Notes: generated by a model not told the origin, from the letters alone. A DNA stretch of 64,000 nucleotides from Streptomyces sp. H39-S7 (GCF_027158205.1 NZ_JAPVLU010000004.1:1-64000), one strand, 5' to 3'; shown: positions 31,901 to 39,865, numbered from the stretch's first letter. Translations and numbers: made by a program.

Positions 31901-32507
31901 GGGGGTGGGGGTCGTGCCGGTTGCCCTGGGGGTCGTGCCGGTCGCCTTGGGGGTCGTGCACGTCGACCGCTTCGGCGAGGACGTGCGCGCGGATCGTGAC
32001 CGCGCTGTCCTCGTGGCGGACGTCTTCGGGGAAGGCGAGGGCGTGGCGGTCCCAGAAGGCGCGGCGGAACACCTTGTTCGTCGCCGAACGGTCGGCCAGC
32101 AGCGGTGTGCCGGTGCCGGTGCCGGTGCCGGCGGCTCGGAAGGCGGTCGCCAGGTCCGCGCCCGAGCGGTCCAGCCGCTTCACCAGCTTCTCGTACCAGC
32201 GTGGGGGGAGGGTTTCCGTACCGTCGAGGAACGTCAGGTACGTGGTGCGGGGGTCCGCGTGCCCGGCTCCCGTGTTGCGGGCGTGACCGAGGCCCCGGGT
32301 GTCCGGTCGTGCGGCTCGCACCAGGCGGAAGCGCCGGTCGTTCTCGGCGAACCGCCGCGCGGTCTCCGGGGTGCGGTCCGCGGGGCCGTCGTCGACCATC
32401 ACCACATCGAGGGCGTCCAGCGTCTGCTCCGCGACCGACCGGAGGCATTCCTCCAGGTACTGCTCGACGTTGTGGACGGGGACGACGACGGTCAGTCGGG
32501 GCGTCAT
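28986..32507 (-). CDS. GT2 / CDP-glycerol glycerophosphotransferase fusion, large
   Basis: 1,173 residues. The N-terminal GT2-like domain (1 to about 210) starts MTPRLTVVVPVHNVEQYLEE with VMVDDG, but its usual DxD metal site is replaced by FLDGTETL, so this half may be inactive. A long beta-rich middle (about 330-760) follows. The C-terminal TagF-type domain (about 830-1170) has VVQTWHGTPLKRIG with the catalytic His and VLVTDYSSVMTDFANTGRPM. Such proteins polymerise or transfer polyol phosphates in wall teichoic-type polymers. Three in-frame short tandem repeats lie in the gene. A related S. coelicolor gene near gdh is linked to spore-wall glycopolymer, from memory. Confidence 0.85.
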   Translation of the reverse strand: MTPRLTVVVPVHNVEQYLEECLRSVAEQTLDALDVVMVDDGPADRTPETARRFAENDRRFRLVRAARPDTRGLGHARNTGAGHADPRTTYLTFLDGTETLPPRWYEKLVKRLDRSGADLATAFRAAGTGTGTGTPLLADRSATNKVFRRAFWDRHALAFPEDVRHEDSAVTIRAHVLAEAVDVHDPQGDRHDPQGNRHDPHPRPAPRRTDVQDLRDRFAAVDGISRFLDASAQAQPLKRTYDRSVLSEDLSECAGRLPAAGPEYREAFMDRARDFLTRVDPALHGELPVGLRIRCHLIREGRLDDLLAVLAHEDRNHGGFTVAGPPFPLRRRAEVPDGTGAGGGTIRLPHDVAALSAADLPVRSGLLETRWQDGKLVLRGYAYIRNLDASTRRRSLKTAVLTSGRRRLLLPLRTVPAPEATDASRQEQHCYDWSGFEITVDPKRLRRGGRWSAGQWRLGVTVATSGIVRTTEVHAGDTDRPVWPPPHPLDEGMRLVPSFEAGRLRLSVEPVDVRLTGHRALDDDTVELLTVNSGKDQPRTLRLTHRASGTFLEYPAVCRPAGSTGRPGSVVTTRFSLAGLASARAAFGTAAAEDGVTWDVAFTLTDGSTRIAVDPSAPQGRYAGGLRRELVLGATPAGDLELRDRTPRPVADHVGVPADGSLLIEGELPAMASGGAELVLRHGTHRAEAVFPVTVTPDGDRFSVTVRPAEAAPAEGRWHLHLRTSTSTDTDTDTGTTGGTGTTETPLHVAPSAFPALPLTLSLAGGDLVLDRRCHDLLVLDAGPAVAPEDRGPYRGRLLRERHYPRARARGLRDAVLYSSFEGRQYSDSPRAVHEELVRREAALEHLWVVRDARVQLPPTARAVIHGSAAWHEALARSRHLVTNSHLPAWFERREGQRVVQTWHGTPLKRIGHDLAGTLCADLAHLWPQPRRGHQWDVLISPNPYSTPLLRRALGYEGEIVETGLPRNDLLFSVDRDKLAEEVRNRLCLPAGKRVVLYAPTQRDDRAYDARHYRLDLALDLAAAESALAADHVLLVRAHPLVADRVPAGAGGFVRDVSGYPELAELLLIADVLVTDYSSVMTDFANTGRPMLFLTPDLDHYRDTGRGFYLDLEAQAPGPLLRGTDDLIGALRDLDSVTRASAENYARFHTAFCPLDDGAAASRVADLLLSDHG
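30301..30342 (-). repeat. In-frame hexamer microsatellite in the large transferase gene
   Basis: Seven consecutive 6-bp units of form GTGNNN on the plus strand, coding Thr-Ser/Asp/Gly dipeptides (TSTSTDTDTDTGTT) on the minus strand. Two sister tracts occur in the same gene: four GTGCCG units at 32107-32130 (Gly-Thr repeats) and two-plus copies of a 21-bp unit at 31911-31965 (DPQGxRH repeats). All unit lengths are multiples of three, so copy change would alter length without breaking the frame. Confidence 0.7.
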
Positions 32508-32551
32508 ACGGAGGCTCGGGCCTTTCCTGGCGGGGTGCGGGGGCCGGGGCC

Positions 32552-32646
32552 GGGCTCTCCGCCGCAGGGGTCCGAAATCGTATATTTACGAGCCTGGCGG
32601 CTCACAAATACACGGCAGCATTTCGGACCCCTACGGCTGCGAGCCC
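32552..32646 (-). repeat. 95-nt long imperfect inverted repeat between glycopolymer genes
   Basis: Arms 32552-32594 and 32599-32646 fold back on each other around a 4-nt loop. The outer part contains an uninterrupted 13-bp stem (32566-32578 with 32620-32632). The inner part is AT-rich and also pairs with few mismatches and one 5-nt bulge. It fills the 243-bp gap downstream of the methyltransferase gene at 32751 and upstream of the large transferase. No U-tract follows on the minus strand. It could be a terminator/attenuator, a structured leader, or a small MITE-like insertion. Confidence 0.75.
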
Positions 32647-32750
32647 GTCCCCTCCGTTCGCCCTGCCTGTACGACCCGGCGAAACGATGGGATGACCTAG
32701 GGTAGCCGCTCGATCGCCCAACGTAGTCGCCTGTAAAGCGGTGTTGCCTG

Positions 32751-33683
32751 TCAGCCGCGGCGCAGTGCCTTCGTGATGAACGGCGGCAGGACGTTCACCG
32801 CGAACCGCCGCAGCGGGGAGCGGCGGCGCTTCGCCGGGGCGGGTGCCGCGGGCGGCGCCGGGGCCGGGGTCTCCACCTCGGCCGGGAGGGCGGCGGCAGC
32901 CTCGTGGCGGGAGACCGGCTGGGGCGGCAGGGACGCCTTGCGGCCGCTGATGCGGATCAGCGGTTCGCCCGCGACGGTCTGCACCTCGTGCCAGAGGTCC
33001 TCGCGCGCCTCCAGCCAGGTCAGCAGCTCGGCGCGCACGGCTGCCGGGTCGCCCCAGGTGCCGTAGAGCTTGCGGTCGGTGATGCAGATGACGTGCAGTC
33101 CGCCGGTGGTCACGGCCTGCCAGGCCGCGGCGGCGACGCCGGGGCAGTGCTCGGCGCGGAAGTCGTCGAGGACGACCACGCCGTGCGCCTTGAGCAGGTC
33201 GCGGGCGTCGGTGATGTCCGCGTGGACGTGCTCGTAGAGGTGCGAGGCGTCGATGTGGACGAACCGGCAGCTGTCGGCGGTGACATGGTCGGGCACCACC
33301 GAGGACAGGCCCTGGACGACCGTCGGCAGCTCGTCGTGGAAGGAGAGGTAGTTCGCCTCGAACGCCCGCCGGGTGAGCGTGGAGTACGACCTGGCCATCT
33401 CGGCGCTGTTGGCGGTGTCCTCGGCGGGCGCGTCGAACAGGTCGCAGACCGTGAAGCGTTCGTTCTCGCGTCGGTAGGAGCCCGTGAAGATGGCGCTCTT
33501 GCCCATGTACACCCCCACTTCGAGCAGGTCGCCGGGCTCGGTGAGCGTCTGCTGCCGGCTGAGGAGCCAGTCGAAGAGCAGCTGGTCGGCCGGGAAGAAC
33601 CAGCCCTTCACCTCGGCCAGTGCGGTGGGGGCGGGGAGTACCTCCACCGGTTCGGTGGGGGCGGGGAGTTGCTCGACGGTCAT
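32751..33683 (-). CDS. TylF/MTF24-type SAM methyltransferase with basic tail
   Basis: 310 residues. SAM loop LLEVGVYMGKSAIFTGSY (about 52-69). CRFVHIDASHLYEHVHADIT (about 139-158) holds the metal-binding Asp and His typical of sugar O-methyltransferases of this group; VVVLDDFRAEHCPGVAAA follows. After about residue 255 comes a Pro/Ala linker and a strongly basic tail (KRRRSPLRRFAVNVLPPFIT) that may bind membrane or polymer. It lies 13 bp after the second transferase gene on the same strand, so the two are probably cotranscribed and it may methylate the polymer. Confidence 0.83.
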   Translation of the reverse strand: MTVEQLPAPTEPVEVLPAPTALAEVKGWFFPADQLLFDWLLSRQQTLTEPGDLLEVGVYMGKSAIFTGSYRRENERFTVCDLFDAPAEDTANSAEMARSYSTLTRRAFEANYLSFHDELPTVVQGLSSVVPDHVTADSCRFVHIDASHLYEHVHADITDARDLLKAHGVVVLDDFRAEHCPGVAAAAWQAVTTGGLHVICITDRKLYGTWGDPAAVRAELLTWLEAREDLWHEVQTVAGEPLIRISGRKASLPPQPVSRHEAAAALPAEVETPAPAPPAAPAPAKRRRSPLRRFAVNVLPPFITKALRRG

Positions 33684-33696
33684 GGGGGTGTTCCGT

Positions 33697-35967
33697 TCAG
33701 CTGGGCGTGAGTGAGGGGGAGAGGGTTCCGGTGTGCGGGCGGCCGGACAGCGCGCGCCCCTGGCCGGGGGCGGACACCGGGCGGCGGTCCTGGGGCGGGA
33801 TCACCGACGGCAGGGTGTCCCCGCGGTTCTCCAGGAAGAGCCGGCGGACGACGCGCTCGGCGGCGTATCCGTCGTCGTACGGGCAGAAGCGTTCGCGGAA
33901 CGCGGCGCGCAGCTGGGCCGAGCGGGGCCCGCGCCAGGCGTCGGTCGCGAGGATGTCGATCAACTCGTCCTCGCTGCGCGCGAGGAGGCCGGGCGGGTGC
34001 GCGGTGATGTCGAAGTAGGCTCCGCGCGAGGCACGGTAGACCTCCCAGTCCTCGGCGTGGATGACGATGGGCCGGTCGAGGTTGGCGTAGTCGAACATCA
34101 GCGACGAATAGTCGGTCAGCAGTACGTCCGAGGCCAGGCAGAGCCGCTCGACGGACGGGTGCCGGGACACATCGAGGAAGGCCGACTGTCCGGCAGCGTG
34201 CTGGGCGCCGGTGTCGTAGAGGTGATGTGTGCGCATCAGGACCGTGAATCCGGGGCCAAGTTCGCGGGCGATCCGCTCCACGTCGAGGTCGGCGTGGAAG
34301 CCGGCGCGGTAGTCGCGGTGGGTGGGGGCGTAGAGCACGGCCGTGGAGTCGCGGGGGATGCCCAGTTCGGCGCGGACGCGCAGCACGTCGTCGGGGGTGG
34401 CCCGCAGGTAGATGTCGTTGCGGGGCTGGCCGTACTCCAGGGTGGTGAAGCCGGACGGGTAGGCGCGCTCCCAGGTGAGGCTGGAGTGGCGGCTGGAGGA
34501 CAGGTTGTAGTCCCAGAGGTCCGCCTGGGCGAGGACGTGGGCGAAGTCCGTGGCCTTGGCGGCCGCAGGGAACTCCCGGAGGTCCAGGCCCATGTGCTTG
34601 AGCGGGGTGCCGTGGTGGGTCTGGAGGGTGAGCTGGCCGGCGCGCTTGGCGTAGCGGGGGTGCAGGTCGTCGTTGGTGACGAGGTACTTGGCGCGCGCCA
34701 TCGCCGTCCAGTACGCGGCCGAGCCCGGCTGCAGGCGGTGTACCCCCGGCGGCAGGGTGGGGGCGTGTTCGGGGGTGGTGACCCAGGCGGTGCGGATGTG
34801 TGGCGCCAGCTCGCGCAGCCGGGCCTCGATGGCGGCCGGGTTGCAGACGTAGCCGCGGTTGTCGTACGCGGAGAAGACCGCCAGTTCCTGGTCGAGGGCG
34901 CGGCGCCGCTGCAGGCGGTAGTGCAGCCGCAGTGCCGCCTCGCGGATCCGGCCGTACCGCGCGGTGAGCCGGGCCTGCGCCCGCAGCCGGGTGCGGTGGA
35001 CGCCGCCGAGCGCCTGGAAGGAGCGGCGGGCCCCGAGGCGCACCAGGGCGTGGCGCAGCCCCGCCTGGCTGAACGGGGTGACGCTGAAGGCCGGCGGGCG
35101 GTGCCGGCGGTAGTAGGCGCGGCATCGTGCGAAGTAGTCGGCGCGTGACGAACGCGGCAGCCGGTCGGGGGAGTTGTAGACGGTGGTGAGGTGGTCGAGC
35201 ATCCGCCGGAAGAGGGCCGGGCGCCAGTGCTCCAGCCGGGGGTTGCCGTCGAGGAAGGCGAAGACCCGGTCGTACTGCTTGAAGATGTCGAAGTGCCGGC
35301 GGCTGGTGGTGCCGAGGACGGTGCCCCGGCGGCGCTGCCGGTAGCGGACGCACACCTGGTCCAGGACGGCGACGCTGCCGGCGGCCAGCAGCGCCGGATA
35401 CGTCCAGGCGGTTGCCTCGTAGTAGCCGGCGGGGAAGGTGAGGGCCGCCCGCTCGGTGAACTCCCGGCTGTAGGCCTTGTTCCAGACGACGGTGAGGAGG
35501 TCGAGCAGCTCGGGGCGGTCGCCGAGGGTGAAGGTCTCGGGACCGTGCTGCCCCAGGTGCCCGGCGAGCCGGTTGCGCCGGGCCTCGCCGTGCCAGTAGG
35601 TGCGCTCGTAGTCGAAGACGAGGAGGTCGGGACCGCCGGTCTCCTTGAGGCGGTCCGCGACCGCCAGCAGGGCGCCGGGGGCGAGGGTGTCGTCACCGTC
35701 GAGGAAGAGCAGGTAGTCGCCGGTGGCGCGGAACAGCCCGGCGTTGCGGGCGTGGCCGGGGCCGACGTTCTCGGGGAGGTGGAGGGCGGTGATCCGGCGG
35801 TCGCGGTCGGCGAACTCGTCGATGATCTCGCCGCAGCCGTCCGGCGAGCCGTCGTCCACCACGATCAGCTCGAAGTCGGTGAAGGACTGGGTCGTTACGG
35901 ATTCCAGGCAGGCGTGCAGATAGGCCTGAACCTTGTAGGCGGGCACGATGACGCTGAACCGGGGCAA
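33697..35967 (-). CDS. GT2 / CDP-glycerol glycerophosphotransferase fusion
   Basis: 756 residues with the same two-module plan as the larger protein. The GT2 domain (1 to about 220) begins PRFSVIVPAYKVQAYLHACL with VVDDGSPDG and an intact metal site LFLDGDDTLAPG. The TagF-type domain (about 380-720) has LTLQTHHGTPLKHMGLDL and LLTDYSSLMFDYANLDRP. It probably adds a sugar and a polyol phosphate, or extends a poly(glycosyl-phosphate) chain at the inner membrane face. The start is TTG at 35967; no ATG or GTG fits the GT2 N-terminus. No obvious Shine-Dalgarno. Confidence 0.87.
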   Translation of the reverse strand: MPRFSVIVPAYKVQAYLHACLESVTTQSFTDFELIVVDDGSPDGCGEIIDEFADRDRRITALHLPENVGPGHARNAGLFRATGDYLLFLDGDDTLAPGALLAVADRLKETGGPDLLVFDYERTYWHGEARRNRLAGHLGQHGPETFTLGDRPELLDLLTVVWNKAYSREFTERAALTFPAGYYEATAWTYPALLAAGSVAVLDQVCVRYRQRRRGTVLGTTSRRHFDIFKQYDRVFAFLDGNPRLEHWRPALFRRMLDHLTTVYNSPDRLPRSSRADYFARCRAYYRRHRPPAFSVTPFSQAGLRHALVRLGARRSFQALGGVHRTRLRAQARLTARYGRIREAALRLHYRLQRRRALDQELAVFSAYDNRGYVCNPAAIEARLRELAPHIRTAWVTTPEHAPTLPPGVHRLQPGSAAYWTAMARAKYLVTNDDLHPRYAKRAGQLTLQTHHGTPLKHMGLDLREFPAAAKATDFAHVLAQADLWDYNLSSSRHSSLTWERAYPSGFTTLEYGQPRNDIYLRATPDDVLRVRAELGIPRDSTAVLYAPTHRDYRAGFHADLDVERIARELGPGFTVLMRTHHLYDTGAQHAAGQSAFLDVSRHPSVERLCLASDVLLTDYSSLMFDYANLDRPIVIHAEDWEVYRASRGAYFDITAHPPGLLARSEDELIDILATDAWRGPRSAQLRAAFRERFCPYDDGYAAERVVRRLFLENRGDTLPSVIPPQDRRPVSAPGQGRALSGRPHTGTLSPSLTPS

Positions 35968-35984
35968 GGGGCATCCAGGTGTTG

Positions 35985-36013
35985 ACGCGGGCGCTGTGGA
36001 CGGGCGCCCGCGT
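35985..36013 (-). terminator. Hairpin between the ABC importer operon and the transferase gene
   Basis: Perfect 10-bp stem (35985-35994 with 36004-36013), 9-nt loop, inside the 167-bp gap. It could end transcription of the importer operon that runs leftward. No U-tract. Confidence 0.5.
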
Positions 36014-36134
36014 ACACACGAGGATTGCTCGGTTATCGGATGAACAATGACGTACGCGGCCTGTGCCCGTTATATGCGGCGCAACGTCGCGGGGAGTGAT
36101 CTGGTTACGGCTCGTGGAGTGTGCTTGATCGCGA

Positions 36135-36986
36135 CTACTTCACGGCGCCGGCCATCACCCCCGAGACGAACTGCCGCTGGAAGGCGAAGAACACCACGAG
36201 CGGGATGACCATGGACACGAACGCGCCCGGCGCGAGGATGTCGATGTTGCTGCCGAACTGCCTGACCTGCTGCTGCAGGGCGACGGTGATCGGCTGCGAG
36301 CCGCTGTCGGCGAAGATCAGCGCCACCAGCATGTCGTTCCACACCCAGAGGAACTGGAAGATCCCGAGCGACGCGATGGCGGGGCCGCCCAGCGGCATGA
36401 TCACGGTGGTGAAGAGCCGCAGCTCGCCGGCTCCGTCCAGCCGCGCCGCCTCCAGCAGTTCGCGAGGGATCTCGGCGAAGAAGTTCCGCAGCAGGAAGAT
36501 CGCGAACGGCAGGCCGAAGGCGGTGTGGAAGAGGACGACGCCGGTGATGTCGCCGAAGATGCCGATCTTCCCGAAGAGCTGGGCGACCGGGATCAGCGCC
36601 ACCTGGACCGGGACCACCAGCAGGCCCACCACGGCCAGGAACCACCAGTCGCGGCCGCGGAAGTCCATCCACGCGAAGGCGTAGCCGGCCAGTGAGCCGA
36701 TGACGACGACGAGCAGGGTGGTGGGGACGGTGATCAGGATGGTGTTGAGCAGCGAGTTGACGACGGTGTCGTTGCTGAGCAGCGACTTGTAGTTGGAGAC
36801 GGTGAGCTCGGAGGGGGCGCTGAACACCTTCCACCAGCCGGACGCCGCGATGTCCGTGGGGTCGCGCAGGGAGGACAGCAGCAGGCCGATGGTCGGCAGC
36901 AGCCAGAAGAGCGCGACCACGATGAGGAAGACGCGCACCGCGCCCCCGCTGACCCAGGAGGCGAGTTTCGCCGCGATCGCGCTCAT
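36135..36986 (-). CDS. Carbohydrate ABC transporter permease (MalG type)
   Basis: 283 residues with six membrane helices. The EAA loop reads ELLEAARLDGAGELRLFTTV, then IMPLGGPAIASLGIFQF, the contact site for the ATPase. Its ATG overlaps the stop of the partner permease (ATGA). With the partner and the binding protein it forms a sugar importer. No ATPase gene is nearby; Streptomyces importers of this class generally share the MsiK ATPase encoded elsewhere. Confidence 0.92.
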   Translation of the reverse strand: MSAIAAKLASWVSGGAVRVFLIVVALFWLLPTIGLLLSSLRDPTDIAASGWWKVFSAPSELTVSNYKSLLSNDTVVNSLLNTILITVPTTLLVVVIGSLAGYAFAWMDFRGRDWWFLAVVGLLVVPVQVALIPVAQLFGKIGIFGDITGVVLFHTAFGLPFAIFLLRNFFAEIPRELLEAARLDGAGELRLFTTVIMPLGGPAIASLGIFQFLWVWNDMLVALIFADSGSQPITVALQQQVRQFGSNIDILAPGAFVSMVIPLVVFFAFQRQFVSGVMAGAVK

Positions 36987-38335
36987 CGTCGTGCCTCTCT
37001 GCGCAGCCGCCGGATATTGAAGATCATCACGGGCAGGACGAGCAGCAGCAGGAGGACGCCGATCGCACTGCCGACGCCCTGGTCGTTGCCGCCGCCGAAG
37101 GACTTCAGGTAGAGCTGCAGGGCGAGCACGTTGGCGTCGTTCTGCGAGGCGCCGGGGGCGATGATGTAGACCAGGTCGAAGATCTTCAGCACGTTGATCA
37201 TCAGCGTGATGAGGACCACCACCAGCACGGGCGCCAGCAGCGGCACGGTGATCTTCCGGAACACCTGCCACTCGTTCGCGCCGTCCACCCGTGCCTGCTC
37301 CAGCAGTTCACGCGGCACGCCCGCCAGGCCCGCCGCGATGAGCACCATCGCGAAGCCCGCCCACATCCAGATGTACGAGACGATGATCGACGGTGTGACC
37401 AGGCTCGGACCGAGCCAGTCCACCCCGTTGTACTGGGTGGCGAAGTTGGACGAGGGCAGCCGCAGACTGGCGCCGGCCGCCGAGGCCGGCAGCGCGAACG
37501 TGCCGTCGTCGCCGGACTTCGCCGACGCGACGACCTTCCCGTCCTTGACCGCCTCGACCTTGACGCCGGGCAGCGCCTTCTCACCGGCGTCGATCTCGCC
37601 GGCCTTCCCGCCCCCACCGGGCTTGAAGTCCAGCCACACGGTGCCCGAGACCCCGCCGTCCGCCGCGGGAGCGGCCGCCTTCGCGTCGTGCGCACCGCCC
37701 GGGATCTTGTTCTGCGGGATCCCGATCAGCGGCAGCGCCGCCGGTGTGCCCGGCTGCGCCGGCGCCTTGCTGGTGAACGAGCCGCCCGCCGTCGGCGCCA
37801 GATCCGCGTTCGGGCGCGGTCTGGCACCCGGATAGGCGGACGCCTCGGCGAACGTGTCGTGGATCCCGACCACGACGGCGTTGGCGACACCGCGGTCCGG
37901 GTCGTTCTCGTACACCAGCCGGAAGATGATCCCCGCGGCCAGCATTGAGATCGCCATCGGCATGAAGACGACGAGCTTGAAGGCCGTGCCCCAGGAGACC
38001 CGCTCGGTCAGCACCGCGAAGATCAGGCCCAGCACGGTGGCCACCACCGGGGCGACGATCACCCAGATCGCGTTGTTCTTGACGGCCGTCAGGTTGGCGT
38101 GGTCGGTGAAGACCTCGCCGAAGTTCTTCAGGCCGACGAACGCGGAGTTGTCCGCGTCGAAGAAGCTGCGCTGGACGGTGTACCCGATCGGGTACACCAC
38201 CAGCGCGCCCAGCAGCAGCAGCGCGGGCAGCAGGAAGGCCATCGCCACTGCGGGGCGGGTGCCCAGCAGGCTCTTGCGTTTCACGGGGGGTGGGCCGGCC
38301 GCGGCCGCGCCCCCCGTGGTCACCGTGGAGGCCAC
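36983..38335 (-). CDS. Carbohydrate ABC permease (MalF type) with inserted SdrD-B-like domain
   Basis: 450 residues, about 150 longer than usual, from a GTG start. Helices 1-3 (about 30-150) are followed by an outer insert of about 145 residues (about 155-300). The second half of the insert reads GTVWLDFKPGG, GEIDAGEKALPGVKVEAVKD and SAKSGDDGTFALP, the pattern of SdrD-B/CNA-B wall repeats. Helix 4 then starts PSIIVSYIWMWAGFAMVLIA. The EAA loop is ELLEQARVDGANEWQVFRKI. The insert lies at the position of the MalF P2 loop that touches the binding protein. The sugar is unknown. Confidence 0.9.
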   Translation of the reverse strand: MASTVTTGGAAAAGPPPVKRKSLLGTRPAVAMAFLLPALLLLGALVVYPIGYTVQRSFFDADNSAFVGLKNFGEVFTDHANLTAVKNNAIWVIVAPVVATVLGLIFAVLTERVSWGTAFKLVVFMPMAISMLAAGIIFRLVYENDPDRGVANAVVVGIHDTFAEASAYPGARPRPNADLAPTAGGSFTSKAPAQPGTPAALPLIGIPQNKIPGGAHDAKAAAPAADGGVSGTVWLDFKPGGGGKAGEIDAGEKALPGVKVEAVKDGKVVASAKSGDDGTFALPASAAGASLRLPSSNFATQYNGVDWLGPSLVTPSIIVSYIWMWAGFAMVLIAAGLAGVPRELLEQARVDGANEWQVFRKITVPLLAPVLVVVLITLMINVLKIFDLVYIIAPGASQNDANVLALQLYLKSFGGGNDQGVGSAIGVLLLLLVLPVMIFNIRRLRREARR

Positions 38336-38342
38336 CGGCGCC

Positions 38343-39725
38343 TCAGTTCTTGTACGCCTTGGCGGCGTCCGCTTCGAGTTTGGCCTGGGCGCCCGCCACG
38401 TCGGTGGGCTTCACCAGGAAGTCCTGCAGGTCCTTCCACTCGCCCTCGCCCTTGGTGCCGCCGAAGGCGGCGGGCGCCTGGTCGGACATGTCGAAGCGGA
38501 AGTCGTCGCCCGCCGAGATCAGCGCCTGCGCGATCTTCCGGGAGACCTCGTCCGGGTAGGCCGACACGTCCAGCGACTTGTTCGGCGAAACGTAGCCGCC
38601 GGACGACGCCCACACCTTCGCCGCGTCGGTCGAGGCCAGGAAGGTCAGCAGCGCCTGGGCGCCCTTGCCGTCCTTCAGGACCACCGCGACGTCACCACCG
38701 CTGACCACCGGCGCCTTGCCGCTGCCGACGGCCGGGAAGGGGAACACCTTGGCGTCGGTGCCGACCTTCGCCTTGGTGCTGGAAGAGATCACCGCGGCCG
38801 AGAAGTCGCCCTCGTAGACCATCGCGGCGCCGGGCGGGGTGCCGGTGAACGTCTGGGAGATCGACTTCGGGAAGTCGGTCTGCAGGGCGCCGGTCGGGCC
38901 GCCCGCGACCAGGTCCTTCTTGCCGAAGAGCCCGGCGAGCGTGGTCAGCGCGTCCTTGACGGACGGGTCGGTCCACTTGATCTTGTGCTGGGCGAGCTGG
39001 TCGTACTTCTCGGGGCCCGCCTGGCTCAGGTAGACGTTCTCGAACCAGTCGGTCAGCGTCCAGCCGTCCGCGCCGCCGACCGATACCGGGGGCGTGCCCG
39101 ACTCGAAGATGGTCTCCGCGGCCTTGAGGAACTCGTCCCAGGTCTTCGGCTCGGCGACGCCCGCCTGCTGGAAGGCCGCCGTGTTGTACCAGACCAGCGA
39201 CTTGTTGGCGGCCTTGGCGTAGACCCCGTACTGCTTGTCCTTGTAGGCGCCGAGGTCCTGCCAGCCCTTCGAGAAGTTCTTCGTCAGCTGAGCCTGGGCC
39301 TCGGGGCCGATCGGCTTGATCCAGCCCTTGTCCGCGAACTGGTGCAGCACGCCGACCTGCGGCAGGAACGCCACGTCCGGCGGCGCCCCGCCCTGGATCT
39401 TCGTCCCCAGGAAGGTGGAGGTGCTGTCCCCGGTCGGGACGAACGTGACCGTCGCGCCGGTGCGCTTCTGGAACTCGTCCAGCACCTTCCGGAAGTTCTT
39501 CTGCTCGGCGCCGGTCCACACCGCGGCCACCTCGAGCTTCTGGCCCTTGAGATCCGGCAGCTGGAGCCCCGGCGACGACGCCGACGGAGCGCCGGACGAC
39601 GGCCCGGCCTCCTTCTTGTCGTCACTGCCGCAGCCGGCCGCGGTGAGCGCCAGTGCGGCGGCCGCAACGACGGCCAGCGCGGTTCGTGCCTGGTGGTTGT
39701 GCGCGCGCGTGCTGAATGTACGCAT
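38343..39725 (-). CDS. Sugar-binding lipoprotein of the ABC importer
   Basis: 460 residues. Signal peptide with lipobox LTAAGC (Cys32), then a family 1 extracellular solute-binding fold: LEVAAVWTGAEQKNFRKVLD at the start, FVPTGDSTSTFLGTKIQGGA, PPDVAFLPQ and a TWDEFLKAAETI segment. First gene of the importer operon, 7 bp before the MalF-type permease. Its upstream 196 bp includes TATACC as a possible -10 on the minus strand. No linked LacI or ROK regulator hints at the substrate. Confidence 0.92.
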   Translation of the reverse strand: MRTFSTRAHNHQARTALAVVAAAALALTAAGCGSDDKKEAGPSSGAPSASSPGLQLPDLKGQKLEVAAVWTGAEQKNFRKVLDEFQKRTGATVTFVPTGDSTSTFLGTKIQGGAPPDVAFLPQVGVLHQFADKGWIKPIGPEAQAQLTKNFSKGWQDLGAYKDKQYGVYAKAANKSLVWYNTAAFQQAGVAEPKTWDEFLKAAETIFESGTPPVSVGGADGWTLTDWFENVYLSQAGPEKYDQLAQHKIKWTDPSVKDALTTLAGLFGKKDLVAGGPTGALQTDFPKSISQTFTGTPPGAAMVYEGDFSAAVISSSTKAKVGTDAKVFPFPAVGSGKAPVVSGGDVAVVLKDGKGAQALLTFLASTDAAKVWASSGGYVSPNKSLDVSAYPDEVSRKIAQALISAGDDFRFDMSDQAPAAFGGTKGEGEWKDLQDFLVKPTDVAGAQAKLEADAAKAYKN

Positions 39726-39865
39726 CTGCTCATCCCCTCGGTCCGGTCCGTCTGTCCTACGCCCGCGCGGAACGGCGACGCAAGGGCATGGGCGGGGTAT
39801 AGGGGTTGATCGTGACCTTGACGTGATGCGGCGTCAGAGGGGTTTGAAAACGCGAAAACTGGGCC

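Noticed and set aside
28962..32705. 1,247-codon plus-strand frame over the large transferase
   Set aside because: Composition is Gly/Arg/Val/Ala-rich noise; the minus strand has intact TagF motifs.
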